Below the pieces are notes generated by a model, which saw only the letters and a program-made list of their open reading frames with translations, searched no databases and had not been told where the DNA came from. Shown here piece by piece: positions 16,899 to 24,446 of a DNA stretch of 39,524 nt. Source of the stretch: Neobacillus terrae (lineage in GTDB: Bacteria > Bacillota > Bacilli > Bacillales > Cytobacillaceae); NCBI RefSeq assembly GCF_011393025.1, contig NZ_JAAOEO010000029.1, positions 1 through 39,524 on the forward strand, written 5' to 3'. A program made the position numbers and the translations under genes. Positions within the stretch are counted from its first letter, which is position 1; every line of letters starts with the position of its first letter.

Positions 16899-17966
16899 GT
16901 GGATTACATTATAAAAATTGAGAATGTGGAAAAGAGCTTCGGAAACGAGCACATTGTTAAAGGCATTAATCTGGATATTAAGCCTGGAGAATTTCTGACC
17001 GTGCTTGGTCCAAGCGGATGCGGGAAAACAACAACTCTTCGATTGATTGCAGGGTTTGAGGATCCTGATGCCGGAGAAATCTGGATTGATGGGAAATCTG
17101 TATCTCGTATTCCTCCCTATAAACGGGATGTAAATACGGTATTTCAAAACTATGCGTTGTTTCCACATATGACGATTAATGAGAATATCGCTTACGGATT
17201 AAAAATGAAAAAAGTTTCGAAGTCTGAACGCTTGGCCCGGGTGATAGAAGCATTGAGATTAGTTCAGCTGGAGTCCTTCGGAGACAGAAAACCGCGTCAA
17301 CTTAGTGGTGGTCAACAGCAGCGTGTGGCCGTTGCGCGGGCCTTAATTAACAATCCAAAAGTGTTACTTTTGGATGAGCCCTTGGGAGCACTTGATTTGA
17401 AGTTAAGAAAGCAAATGCAAATCGAATTAAAACATCTCCAGCAAAAATTGGAAATCACTTTTATTTATGTAACCCATGACCAAGAGGAAGCCCTGACCAT
17501 TTCAGACCGTATTGCCGTTATGAATAAAGGAGTAATCGAACAGGTTGCATCTCCAAAAGAAATCTATGAAAGTCCTTCTACCAAATTCGTAGCGGATTTC
17601 ATTGGTGACACTAACCTTTTTGAAATTCAAATTTCCCCCACAAACGAGACTAATGTTGTCAATTTGTTTGGGACGAAAGTAGGCGGAAGAATACGAGAAC
17701 CTAAATCACTAACTAAACAGAATTACTTGTCGGTTCGACCTGAACGGGTAAAGCTTCTGGCCCATGGTGAGGAGGCTCCATACTTTCTCTCAGGAACAGT
17801 AGAAGAAGTCATTTATGTAGGTTCCTTTATTCGAACGGTGGTAAAGCTGCAGCAAGGACAGAGAATTGTAGCTATGATGCCGAGTAAAGGAGATCATCTC
17901 TGCCTACCTGGCGATCGTGTAAGGGTGACATGGAAAGAGGAAGATGGGATTGTCATTGGTCAATAA
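16899..17966 (+). CDS. potA: Polyamine ABC transporter ATP-binding protein (PotA-like)
   Basis: An ATPase of about 355 residues powering the importer. Counted from the in-frame ATG 16893: Walker A GPSGCGKTT (39-47), Q-loop FQNYALFPHM (84-93), signature LSGGQQQR (137-144), Walker B VLLLDEPLGALD (157-168) and H-loop THDQEEA. The C-terminal ~110 residues form the TOBE-type regulatory domain. AAAGGGG ends at 16890, only 2 bp before ATG 16893 but 8 bp before GTG 16899, so the GTG is the likelier start. It is last gene of the pot operon, 18 bp after potC. Directly downstream lies a permease relic rather than another transporter gene. Confidence 0.88.
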   Translation: MDYIIKIENVEKSFGNEHIVKGINLDIKPGEFLTVLGPSGCGKTTTLRLIAGFEDPDAGEIWIDGKSVSRIPPYKRDVNTVFQNYALFPHMTINENIAYGLKMKKVSKSERLARVIEALRLVQLESFGDRKPRQLSGGQQQRVAVARALINNPKVLLLDEPLGALDLKLRKQMQIELKHLQQKLEITFIYVTHDQEEALTISDRIAVMNKGVIEQVASPKEIYESPSTKFVADFIGDTNLFEIQISPTNETNVVNLFGTKVGGRIREPKSLTKQNYLSVRPERVKLLAHGEEAPYFLSGTVEEVIYVGSFIRTVVKLQQGQRIVAMMPSKGDHLCLPGDRVRVTWKEEDGIVIGQ

Positions 17967-18000
17967 GTAAAAAAACTATTTCATACACCTTCATTCCATT

Positions 18001-18168
18001 GACGAAGATGTTACGGACCTTGCAAGTCTTGGCTACAAATAAGAGATAAATAGAAATCTTAATTTTTTTTCCAACTTTGCCATTTCGTTTTCCTTTATTA
18101 CGGCAACCACTGGCATATTTAGTTTGTTTGGATTTGGTTTAACTACAGGAGGTCCAGCTTTTATCTAA
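18001..18168 (+). pseudogene. Relic of an APC-family amino acid permease N-terminus
   Basis: One frame reads DEDVTDLASLGYK-stop-EINRNLNFFSNFAISFSF and on to LFGFGLTTGGPAFI-stop. This is the characteristic start of APC permeases of the GABA/choline/amino-acid type (xELGYKQxLxRxLxxFxNFAISFSxISxxTG). One internal TAA stands where Gln is usual, no start codon is left, and the gene ends after about 55 codons, before the second membrane segment. It lies 35 bp after potA in the same direction. The lost gene could have been a GABA or amine permease; the exact substrate cannot be told. Confidence 0.7.
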
Positions 18169-18191
18169 TCTTAAATTAATAATTTCCAAAA

Positions 18192-18220
18192 AGAGCTGAC
18201 TCAAACAAAGGGTCAGCTCT
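18192..18220. terminator. Perfect hairpin; terminator mainly in the minus direction
   Basis: A 9-bp stem AGAGCTGAC/GTCAGCTCT with an 11-nt loop. A T run follows only when read on the minus strand, although both neighbours are plus-strand genes. It may belong to the decayed permease region. Confidence 0.45.
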
Positions 18221-18438
18221 AATATAAAAAGTAGTTGAGGCGAAAAATGAAAGATTAAAATAAAAGTATTAAAAGGTGTCCTATCGTTTTAGTATACGTA
18301 TCAATCTGAAGATTCATATCTTTTGCTAAATTATGGTAGTATTTGTAGAGAAATGATGAAAAGAATTTCTATATAGCTTGTCTCTTTTCTTTTACAATTA
18401 TTTTAAGAAAATTGTGAAAAATGAGAGGGGGAAAAGAG

Positions 18439-20007
18439 ATGGGGCATACTCCTATACTACGTATGTTAAAAAGAGCGGCAGCTGAAGCAGCTCAAGCTTA
18501 TGAGAAAGAGAATTTTGAACAATATGGTTACAGTCGCAGACAATTTTTAAAAGGAGCAGCTGTTTTAACCGCAGCTGCATCAGTACCTTCATTTGTATGG
18601 AATTTTGATACACTTACTGCACAAGCTGCAGGTTCTAAGGTTGCGATTGTAGGTGGTGGTTTAGCAGGATTAACTTGTGCCTATCGGTTAAAAAAATATG
18701 GTGTTGAGGCGAATGTTTACGAAGCAACGAAACGTGTGGGCGGCCGTTGCTGGACAAGAAGAGATTATTTTGCAGATCATCAAATTGCTGAAAATGGTGG
18801 AGAACTAATTGATACAGACCACAAGGCGATCCGAAAGCTGGCAAATGAGTTAGGTTTATCACTCGATAATTTACTAGCTGCTGAACAATCAGGTACTAAG
18901 CCGTTTTTTTATTTTAAAGGACGACCTTATACATATGATCAAGCAACAGCTGATATTCAAGCCATCATGCCTCAGTTAAATAAGGATTTAAAAGACGCTG
19001 GATATCCTACTACCTATCATCAATATACAATGAGAGGGAAGCAGCTTGATTATATGTCGATTACCGATTGGATTGAAGCGTATGTACCTGGAGGACTAAA
19101 CTCAAATTTAGGAAAATTATTAGATGTTGCATATACGATTGAATATGGAGTAGAATCTTCACAGCAAAGCAGTTTAAATTTGATTTATTTATTAGGTGGG
19201 ACAGATCAGTCTCAGCTGGAATTGTTTGGAGCGTCTGATGAAAAATATCGTGTTCGCGGTGGAAACGATCAAATCGCCTCCTTATTAGGGAAAGAATTAA
19301 GTTCTCAAATAAACTTAGGTTATAAACTAAATAAGCTTGTAAAAAATTTAGATGAAACGTACACATTGTCATTTAACGGAAAACCAAATGTAACTGTGGA
19401 CTACGTCGTCATGACTGTACCTTTTTCTGTTTTGCGCAGTAATGTTGATTTTTCGAGAGCAGGATTTAGACCATTGAAGGTTAAAGCAATTAATGAACAA
19501 GGTATGGGAACAAATGCTAAACTACTTGCTCAATTTTCAGATAGGCATTGGTGTAAACTTGGAAATAACGGCTTAACTTACGCAGACACCGGCTATCAAA
19601 ATACATGGGAAGTAACTCGATCGCAAAATGGGAAAAGTGGTATTTTAGTAGAATATACAGGTGGATTAATAGGAGAGGCATTAAATCAAGGTACATTGAG
19701 GTATCAAACAAACAAATTTTTAGATGAAATAGAGCCAGTTTTACCAGGGATAACGGAAAAATGGAACGGGACTTCAGCGATCGTTTATTGGCCGGGCATG
19801 TCGTGGACAAAAGGTTCCTATTCTTATTGGAAAATAGGGCAATATACGTCCTTTAGTGGAGTGGAAGGAGAACCTGAAGGAAACGTATTTTTTGCTGGCG
19901 AGCATTGCTCACAAGATTATCAAGGTTTTATGAACGGAGCAGTGGATACAGGCGAACAAGCTGCAACTGGGATTTTAAAGGCATTAAAGGTTGCGTTAGC
20001 AAAATAA
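18439..20007 (+). CDS. Tat-exported flavin monoamine oxidase
   Basis: A 522-residue FAD amine oxidase. The N-terminus carries a twin-arginine signal (SRRQFLKGAA at about 32-41) after an unusually long n-region, with a hydrophobic stretch and an A-rich cleavage area ending AQAA, so the folded enzyme is exported. The mature part starts with the FAD dinucleotide fold (KVAIVGGGLAGLTCAYRL, about 67-84), then YEATKRVGGRCWT, and ends in the FAD-binding FFAGEHCSQDYQGFMNGAVDTG. The family oxidises primary or secondary amines, releasing aldehyde, ammonia and peroxide. Beside polyamine importers and catabolic genes, extracellular polyamine or amine oxidation is likely. ATG 18439 has AGAGGGGG 7 bp before it; ATG 18421 does not. 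Substrate unproven. Confidence 0.87.
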   Translation: MGHTPILRMLKRAAAEAAQAYEKENFEQYGYSRRQFLKGAAVLTAAASVPSFVWNFDTLTAQAAGSKVAIVGGGLAGLTCAYRLKKYGVEANVYEATKRVGGRCWTRRDYFADHQIAENGGELIDTDHKAIRKLANELGLSLDNLLAAEQSGTKPFFYFKGRPYTYDQATADIQAIMPQLNKDLKDAGYPTTYHQYTMRGKQLDYMSITDWIEAYVPGGLNSNLGKLLDVAYTIEYGVESSQQSSLNLIYLLGGTDQSQLELFGASDEKYRVRGGNDQIASLLGKELSSQINLGYKLNKLVKNLDETYTLSFNGKPNVTVDYVVMTVPFSVLRSNVDFSRAGFRPLKVKAINEQGMGTNAKLLAQFSDRHWCKLGNNGLTYADTGYQNTWEVTRSQNGKSGILVEYTGGLIGEALNQGTLRYQTNKFLDEIEPVLPGITEKWNGTSAIVYWPGMSWTKGSYSYWKIGQYTSFSGVEGEPEGNVFFAGEHCSQDYQGFMNGAVDTGEQAATGILKALKVALAK

Positions 20008-20015
20008 AGATGTAG

Positions 20016-20046
20016 AAAACTCTAACCGAATAGTGTGGGAGTTTTT
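20016..20046 (+). terminator. Terminator of the amine oxidase gene
   Basis: Stem AAAACTC/GAGTTTT with a long loop and a T run, 8 bp after the stop. Moderate quality. Confidence 0.55.
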
Positions 20047-20204
20047 TAACAAGATTATACATGAAATTAGTGTTTTAGTCTAAATTAAGACCATGCGAGT
20101 AATATTTAGAAACTATACAAAAGCTGGACTATGGCGAATCTCTTCTTTTGTAGAATATATATATAAAGCCAAGAGGGTTTCTATATCCTCTATGTACAGA
20201 ATTG

Positions 20205-20252
20205 ACCTTGACAGAGAAGGGGTCGGGGGTTCGAATCCCTCTCAGATCATCA
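20205..20252 (+). repeat. tRNA-3'-end-like direct repeat, right copy (candidate attachment site)
   Basis: GAATTGACC..GACAGAGAAGGGGTCGGGGGTTCGAATCCCTCTCAGATCAT contains a good T-arm (GGGGG-TTCGAAT-CCCTC) and a would-be acceptor strand. No 5' half of a tRNA is present. It matches the left copy at 2455-2500 in direct orientation and is followed by the same kind of terminator. The end of a tyrosine integrase relic lies 120 bp further on, the usual position of an integrase next to its attachment site. Confidence 0.6.
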
Positions 20253-20262
20253 ATTATAGGAG

Positions 20263-20301
20263 GTCTCAAACCCTTATGTATCAAGGGTTTGAGACTTTTT
20301 T
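20263..20301. terminator. Strong terminator after the right att-like repeat
   Basis: A 13-bp perfect stem GTCTCAAACCCTT/AAGGGTTTGAGAC with a T run on the plus strand. It is probably the counterpart of 2505-2549. Confidence 0.8.
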
Positions 20302-20336
20302 GTTTTGTGCATTTAGTTCTTACTATAGCTGCTAAT

Positions 20337-20366
20337 TTGTTACATTGCACTAACACTGCACTAACC
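20337..20366. repeat. TGCACTAAC direct repeats beside the integrase relic
   Basis: TTGCACTAACACTGCACTAAC contains two copies of GCACTAAC 11 bp apart, between the att-like core and the integrase stop. Short direct repeats in this position are typical of integrase arm-binding sites. A similar ACTGCACACATATTGCAC lies left of the left core (about 2315-2333). Confidence 0.4.
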
Positions 20367-20371
20367 GTTTT

Positions 20372-20923
20372 TTATTCCTTAAGCATCATCTGTTCAAAGC
20401 GATTGGCACTTTGGCGTTGCATTTCAGTACTTACGTGAGAGTAAGTATCTAAAGTAACCTGTACCCGAGAATGTCCCAGCCGCTCAGCCACAATTTTCGG
20501 GTTTTCCCCCATTGCCATTAGAACAGTAGCATGTAAATGGCGTAATTGATGAAAAGTAAACTTTGGGAGACCTGCCTCTTTCAGTAGACCATAGAACTGT
20601 CGTAACAAGTTTCTTGGATCTTGGGGCTTACCATCATCTAGGCAATTAATAAGCCCTTGATCTTGATAGCCCGGTCCAAGGAGTTGTTTTTGTTTTTCCT
20701 GAAATTCCTTCCGGTTACGCAGAATGTCGAGAATATAATCTGAAACAACTACAATGCGATTAGAACTCTCTGTCTTTACATCCTTTAAAATGAGCCCTTT
20801 TTCCTTTACTCTCGTTAAGCTTCTTTGTATATGAATTGTCCCAGCATCAAAATCTACATTAGGCCACATTAATCCTAAAACTTCGCCCCGCCGCACCTTT
20901 TTCACAATAAGAAATAACAACAT
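20372..20923 (-). pseudogene. Tyrosine recombinase/phage integrase, N-terminally truncated
   Basis: 183 codons carry the catalytic half of a phage or ICE integrase. Visible active-site parts are Arg in RRGEVLGL near the start, HxxR in HQLRHLHAT, and the His and Tyr of LGHSRVQVTLDTYSH. The arm-binding and core-binding domains (normally about 170-200 residues) are missing, and the reading frame begins in the middle of the first catalytic segment. A dispersed repeat (copy C) lies just upstream at the break. The gene points away from the att-like repeat as read from its start and ends 120 bp from it, as in tRNA-integrated elements. It is almost surely a non-functional remnant. Confidence 0.85.
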
Positions 20924-20930
20924 TGTGAAC

Positions 20931-20966
20931 TAATGTACTTAAACAAACGGGTGCGTTAGTTGAAGA
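20931..20966 (+). repeat. Dispersed intergenic repeat, copy C
   Basis: AAACAAACGGGTGCGTTAGT-TGAAG is nearly identical in its core to copy A, and its left flank (TAATGTA..TTAAACAAACGGGT) matches copy D at 22810. It lies between the broken end of the integrase relic and the terminator of the anti-sigma gene. Confidence 0.7.
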
Positions 20967-20980
20967 AGAGGTTGAAAAAA

Positions 20981-21019
20981 CCAAACAAGCGAAACCATTT
21001 AAAGGATTCGCTTTTTTGG
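20981..21019 (-). terminator. Terminator of the sigma/anti-sigma operon
   Basis: Stem CCAAACAAGCGAA/TTCGCTTTTTTGG (one mismatch), T-rich on the minus strand, about 60 bp after the anti-sigma stop. Confidence 0.65.
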
Positions 21020-21079
21020 CTTCTTCCTAAAGAAAGGAATATTAATTGGGTTAATATTTTCCTTATTTAGTTCCTAATA

Positions 21080-22069
21080 CTAGTATTTATCTGTAACAAC
21101 ACCTAGAGTAGTTGCTTTAATATATTTTTGATCTTTTAAGGCTTTTAAGTTTTCGGCTGTTCCAGTTACGACAACACCGATGATCTTTACATCACTTTTC
21201 AGTGGGTTCTTTTTATCTTTTCTCAAATTATCAAAGATTCTTTTATATTCACTATAGTATTTGCCTTTAACACTTAGTCCAGTTTCAATTGAGGATAAAA
21301 AATCCTGTTCGCTCACTTTTTTGTTATCAATACCAGATCCAAAGCCATACACCATATCAGCTGATTCCGGTATTTTATCTCCATCATATAAACTTTCTGT
21401 TTTATGCAATTCCTTCTCAGAACAAGTGTCTACCCAAAACCAAACTGGGTGAACATTCGATGGCAACATTTTTTTAACTTCCTCCAGAGAGTAACTTTGA
21501 TCAAAAGAAATGCCCATTTCAACTAGGGATCGGTTGTCGATTTCCTCCAGCAAAGATAAATCATTTATATATTTTCCATAATCAATTTCTGGATGATAAA
21601 AGAGCATCTCTCTTTGACCAGTTTGAGAGTTGTAGGGTATATAATAACTTAACTTTTCTTTCTGTATTACAGGATTATTAATTTGAATTGGTGAGTAATT
21701 ACCGGGGAATCTTGAAAAATTACCCAAAATATTAAACTCAAAAGTATCATTACTCCATATTACTGGTTTACCTTCAATAATTTTATAGGTATGGTACTCA
21801 AGAGATCCATTAAATAATCCGAAGTTTTGTTGATATCCAGATTCATATAAATTTGGACCAGTAATCTGTTTAAACCTTGAAATATCGCGTAAGGTGTCAT
21901 CTCCACTTTTGTAGAGCAACTGTAAATTACCTATATATCCAACTATAAGAATTAGTAATGAAACAATTAAAGAGATTATGGTGTTTCTAAGGATTGTTTT
22001 CCGTCTCGCTTTTTTTACGAGTGTTGTTAGATCTCCGACTTCGTTGGTACTAAATTTTTCATCATTCAT
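21080..22069 (-). CDS. Membrane anti-sigma factor (Sigma_reg_N/Sigma_reg_C type)
   Basis: A 329-residue single-pass membrane protein. A short cytoplasmic head of about 28 residues (including DLTTLVKKARRK) is followed by one membrane segment (about 29-48) and a large extracytoplasmic domain. Layout and the VYGFGSGID and VVVTGTAENLKAL segments fit the Bacillus Sigma_reg_N/Sigma_reg_C anti-sigma proteins (recalled family). Its start overlaps the end of the ECF sigma gene by 8 bp (sigma stop 22062-22064, ATG at 22069), giving translational coupling; GGAGGG inside the sigma gene serves as ribosome site. It likely holds the sigma factor inactive until a cell-envelope signal. The signal is unknown. 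Confidence 0.8.
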   Translation of the reverse strand: MNDEKFSTNEVGDLTTLVKKARRKTILRNTIISLIVSLLILIVGYIGNLQLLYKSGDDTLRDISRFKQITGPNLYESGYQQNFGLFNGSLEYHTYKIIEGKPVIWSNDTFEFNILGNFSRFPGNYSPIQINNPVIQKEKLSYYIPYNSQTGQREMLFYHPEIDYGKYINDLSLLEEIDNRSLVEMGISFDQSYSLEEVKKMLPSNVHPVWFWVDTCSEKELHKTESLYDGDKIPESADMVYGFGSGIDNKKVSEQDFLSSIETGLSVKGKYYSEYKRIFDNLRKDKKNPLKSDVKIIGVVVTGTAENLKALKDQKYIKATTLGVVTDKY

Positions 22070-22559
22070 ATTCTTTATCCCTCCGATATATTTTTTGGAA
22101 CTGTTTTCTCGCCCTGAATAAATAAGTCTTTACCAATCCCTCTTTGATATCAAGCAAACTAGCTATTTCTTTATAAGATAAATCCAATTCATATTTCAAA
22201 ATGAGAAGTTGCTTATGTATTGGGGTTAATTGTTCTAATACGTGTTCAATTTCCTCTCGAATTTCTTTCTGCATTAATAAGTCTTCCGGAATTCCAGAGT
22301 CTTCAATAATTACCGATTCAATTGGAACCTCAATCCTTTTTTTCTTTCTACATAGGTCGTAATATCGATTCAAAGCCACTTTATAAAGCCAAGCAGAAAA
22401 CTTTTCAGGATCAATTGAGTCAATGTATAAAATCCCTTTATAGATGGTTTCTTGAACTATATCTTCTGCGTCATTTCGGTTTGCTCCAAGGCGAATTAAA
22501 TATCTATTTAGTTGTTTCATTTTTTCTTGCATCAGTTGATACATCTGTTCATTAAGCAC
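22062..22559 (-). CDS. ECF-type RNA polymerase sigma factor
   Basis: A 165-residue group-4 sigma factor. The region-2 segment GANRNDAEDIVQETIYKGILYID...KFSAWLYKVALNRYYDLCRKKKR contacts core and the -10 element. Region 4 (LTPIHKQLLILKYELDLSYKEIASLLDIKEGLVKTYLFRARKQF) binds the -35 element. The start is GTG 22559 behind AAAGGAGG; the open frame runs on upstream but without a ribosome site. It is co-transcribed and overlapped with its anti-sigma gene, the standard pairing. Target promoters are unknown. I could not pick out a clear autoregulatory ECF promoter upstream. Confidence 0.9.
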   Translation of the reverse strand: MLNEQMYQLMQEKMKQLNRYLIRLGANRNDAEDIVQETIYKGILYIDSIDPEKFSAWLYKVALNRYYDLCRKKKRIEVPIESVIIEDSGIPEDLLMQKEIREEIEHVLEQLTPIHKQLLILKYELDLSYKEIASLLDIKEGLVKTYLFRARKQFQKIYRRDKEYE

Positions 22560-22807
22560 CTTAAACCTCCTTTCACTTGTATAACGATTAAAAAACTGAA
22601 ATGTTAACAAATAAACACAAGATTTATATTTTATGGGTTTAAGTCCTTAGCTACTTACAATAAGAATAGCAAAAAAGGTATCATTACAAAGGGTTTTCAT
22701 ACCCTTATGTTGTGGGCTATTTTTAGGCAAATACATTTTTATCTAACTAATCCAATATTCATTTGACAGTTCATTCCGTAATGAAACTGTATAGGGGAAT
22801 TTGTGCA

Positions 22808-22846
22808 GTAATGTATGTAAACAAACGGGTAGTATAGTTGAAAAAG
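22808..22846 (+). repeat. Dispersed intergenic repeat, copy D
   Basis: GTAATGTATGTAAACAAACGGGTAGTATAGTTGAA shares the flank and core of copy C with a few changes. It lies just 3' of the ArsR gene's terminator. Confidence 0.6.
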
Positions 22847-22860
22847 GACATTAAACAAAT

Positions 22861-22900
22861 AAGAGAACCAAAATTGTTAACAACCAATTTCGGTTCTCTT
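22861..22900 (-). terminator. Terminator hairpin of the ArsR gene
   Basis: Stem AAGAGAACC-AAATTG/CAATTT-GGTTCTCTT with one mismatch. On the minus strand it is followed by TTATTTGTTT, a weak T tail. Confidence 0.55.
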
Positions 22901-22904
22901 ATAA

Positions 22905-23234
22905 CTAATCGTTGTTTTCCTCTATAAATCTTTTAAGAGATGAAAGCTTTTCCTCCCAAAAATGTTCAAAAAAGGCCAGCCAATCTTGTATGAAAACTAA
23001 CGGTTCTGGTTCCAGCATATAACGCGTTTCACGTCCTACCTTTCGACTTCTTACAAGACCAGAGTCAGATAGAATATGAAGATGCTTATTTACAGCTGTA
23101 CGGCTTATTGAGAAACATTCTACTATTTCAGCTATTGACATTTCCCTTCCAGAAAGAAGTTTTAGCATAGTGCGACGGGTAGGGTCCGAAATTGCTTGGA
23201 AAACATCGTGTTTAGATTGGTTAACCTTATTTAT
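22905..23234 (-). CDS. ArsR/SdpR-type winged-helix repressor, unusual start
   Basis: A small DNA-binding repressor with core SDPTRRTMLKLLSGREMSIAEIVECFSISRTAVNKHLHILSDSGLVRSRKVGRETRY. The first canonical start is ATG 23168, but it falls inside helix 1, has no ribosome site and would drop the conserved FQAISDPTRR. In frame upstream, NKVNQSKHDVFQAISDPTRR is preceded by ATA at 23232-23234 with GGAG 9 bp before it, as if ATG had become ATA. So either ATA is used, translation is coupled to the preceding gene (overlapping ends), or the gene is impaired. From the ATA the product is 109 residues. No metal-binding cysteines are seen, so it is not an arsenic or zinc sensor; it looks SdpR-like. Confidence 0.75.
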   Translation of the reverse strand: MNKVNQSKHDVFQAISDPTRRTMLKLLSGREMSIAEIVECFSISRTAVNKHLHILSDSGLVRSRKVGRETRYMLEPEPLVFIQDWLAFFEHFWEEKLSSLKRFIEENND

Positions 23235-23466
23235 TTCCCCAGTCTCCAGAAAATTGTTTCACGACGGCTTGTACTTCCTCTAATTTTTCTGGTTTTAATA
23301 GGCTAATCATCTTAGGGATAAACACTTGAATATCTTCTTGTGAAAAAGTGCCTTCATTTTGTTTCCTGAAGTTTTCTGTAAGTATTTCTTTTGCTTCATC
23401 TTCCTTGCCCTTTTGCACTCTTTGTAAAATAAAATCTAAAAACCTTTCTTGTCCTTGCTTGTCCAT
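23227..23466 (-). CDS. Small protein of unknown function, paired with the ArsR-type repressor
   Basis: A 79-residue, mostly helical, charged soluble protein (starts MDKQGQERFLDFILQRVQKG, ends FSGDWGNK). I do not recognise a family. A strong GGAGG lies before ATG 23466. Its stop overlaps the extended start of the ArsR-type gene, so they form one transcript, and a palindrome sits in its promoter. It may be a partner or target of the repressor. Nothing suggests an enzyme. Confidence 0.65.
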   Translation of the reverse strand: MDKQGQERFLDFILQRVQKGKEDEAKEILTENFRKQNEGTFSQEDIQVFIPKMISLLKPEKLEEVQAVVKQFSGDWGNK

Positions 23467-23489
23467 TCCTTTTACCTCCTACAAATCTA

Positions 23490-23547
23490 ATTTATAACAC
23501 CTGTTGGTTTCGTTTTTTATTATAACACCAAAAGGTGTCATGTTAAA
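23490..23547 (-). promoter_or_regulatory. Promoter with overlapping operator for the ArsR pair
   Basis: On the minus strand TATAAT (23524-23519) is the -10. The inverted repeat ACACC-AAAA-GGTGT (23525-23538) lies directly against it, in the spacer, and a second ATAACACC half lies at about 23494-23501. This placement suits autorepression by the ArsR-type protein. The -35 is weak. Confidence 0.5.
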
Positions 23548-23584
23548 TATTTTATTTTACATTCTCTGAAATCCTTTAGTCTTA

Positions 23585-23667
23585 TTCAAATAAGGGGACT
23601 TGAGTTTAAGTTGGTGTTGAAGCGGTAGCTCTTTTTTCTTATTGTACAAAAGGGCAGAATAACAATA
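23585..23667 (+). repeat. Dispersed intergenic repeat, copy E (near complete)
   Basis: Blocks in order: CTTATTCAAATAAGGGGACT, TGAGTTTAAG, GTTGAAGCGGTAGCTC, TTTTTTCTTATT, AAAGGGCAGAATAAC. The middle GCGG-AGCTC part matches GCAGCGGCAGCTCC in copy G. It lies in the divergent gap between the small minus gene and the amidotransferase-like gene. Confidence 0.65.
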
Positions 23668-23692
23668 ACTTACTTAAATGGGAATAGTTGGG

Positions 23693-23706
23693 AGTATTAT
23701 AATACT
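23693..23706 (+). promoter_or_regulatory. Palindrome containing a -10 element
   Basis: AGTATTATAATACT is a perfect 14-bp palindrome containing TATAAT (23698-23703), 45 bp before the amidotransferase-like gene. It may be promoter and operator at once; the -35 is weak. Confidence 0.4.
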
Positions 23707-23750
23707 TTTTTATGTTATGAAAAATATTAAAAAATAGGAGAGGTGCTTTT

Positions 23751-24446
23751 ATGAGTAAAATTCGATTAATTGGTGATTTTGACGCAGAAGTTGTAGCACA
23801 TATTGCTATACTTCAAGCTATTCAATTGGCTTCAAATGATCTTGGTTGTCAAATTGAAATTGAGTGGATACCAACTTCTTCATTAGAGAATGGTTTCGAA
23901 CAAAAACTATCAACGTTTCAAGCACTTTGGACAGTTCCTGCAAGTCCTTATAAAAGTATGCAAGGAGCCTTAAATGGTATCCGATATGCACGAGAACATA
24001 AGGTACCATTTCTAGGAACGTGTGGAGGTTTTCAGCATATGATTATTGAGTTCGCTAGGAATGTTTTGGGACTTTCAGAAGCAGATCATGTTGTGGAGAA
24101 TCCTACTTCCTCATTAATGTTGGTTGCACCTCTCACTTGTTCAGTTAGTGAAAAAACGCATACTTTTATACTTACACACGGCTCAAAAGTTGCAGATATT
24201 TATGGTGATTTTGAGATTGTAGAACAGTACGGAATTTGTAATTATGGACTAAATCCTGAGTTTGCTCCTTTGCTAGAGAAGGCAGGTATGCGAATTGCAG
24301 GGGTTGATACAGATGGGGAAACTCGAATAATGCAACTAATTAACCATCCTTTCTTTATTGGAACGCTTTTTCAGCCTGAACGTTCAGCATTAAAAAATAT
24401 TGTTCATCCGTTAATTAGGGCATTAATTCAAAAAGCCAATCAATAA
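23751..24446 (+). CDS. CTP-synthase-C-terminal-like class I glutamine amidotransferase homologue
   Basis: A 231-residue protein with the class I GATase fold. The nucleophile-elbow Cys91 is in GTCGGFQHM, in the place of GICLGMQ in CTP synthase. The usual HPE triad motif reads FQPERSAL near the C-terminus, so the catalytic His is replaced by Gln while the Glu stays. I recall a family called 'CTP synthase C-terminal region-related (seleno)protein' with this pattern. It stands alone without a synthetase partner, so classic glutamine-dependent amination is doubtful. ATG 23751 follows AGGAGAGG. Function unknown. Confidence 0.78.
   Translation: MSKIRLIGDFDAEVVAHIAILQAIQLASNDLGCQIEIEWIPTSSLENGFEQKLSTFQALWTVPASPYKSMQGALNGIRYAREHKVPFLGTCGGFQHMIIEFARNVLGLSEADHVVENPTSSLMLVAPLTCSVSEKTHTFILTHGSKVADIYGDFEIVEQYGICNYGLNPEFAPLLEKAGMRIAGVDTDGETRIMQLINHPFFIGTLFQPERSALKNIVHPLIRALIQKANQ

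Noticed and set aside
20205..20252. Possible tRNA gene
   Set aside because: Only the T-arm and acceptor 3' strand are present; no D-arm, anticodon arm or 5' acceptor strand can be found upstream.
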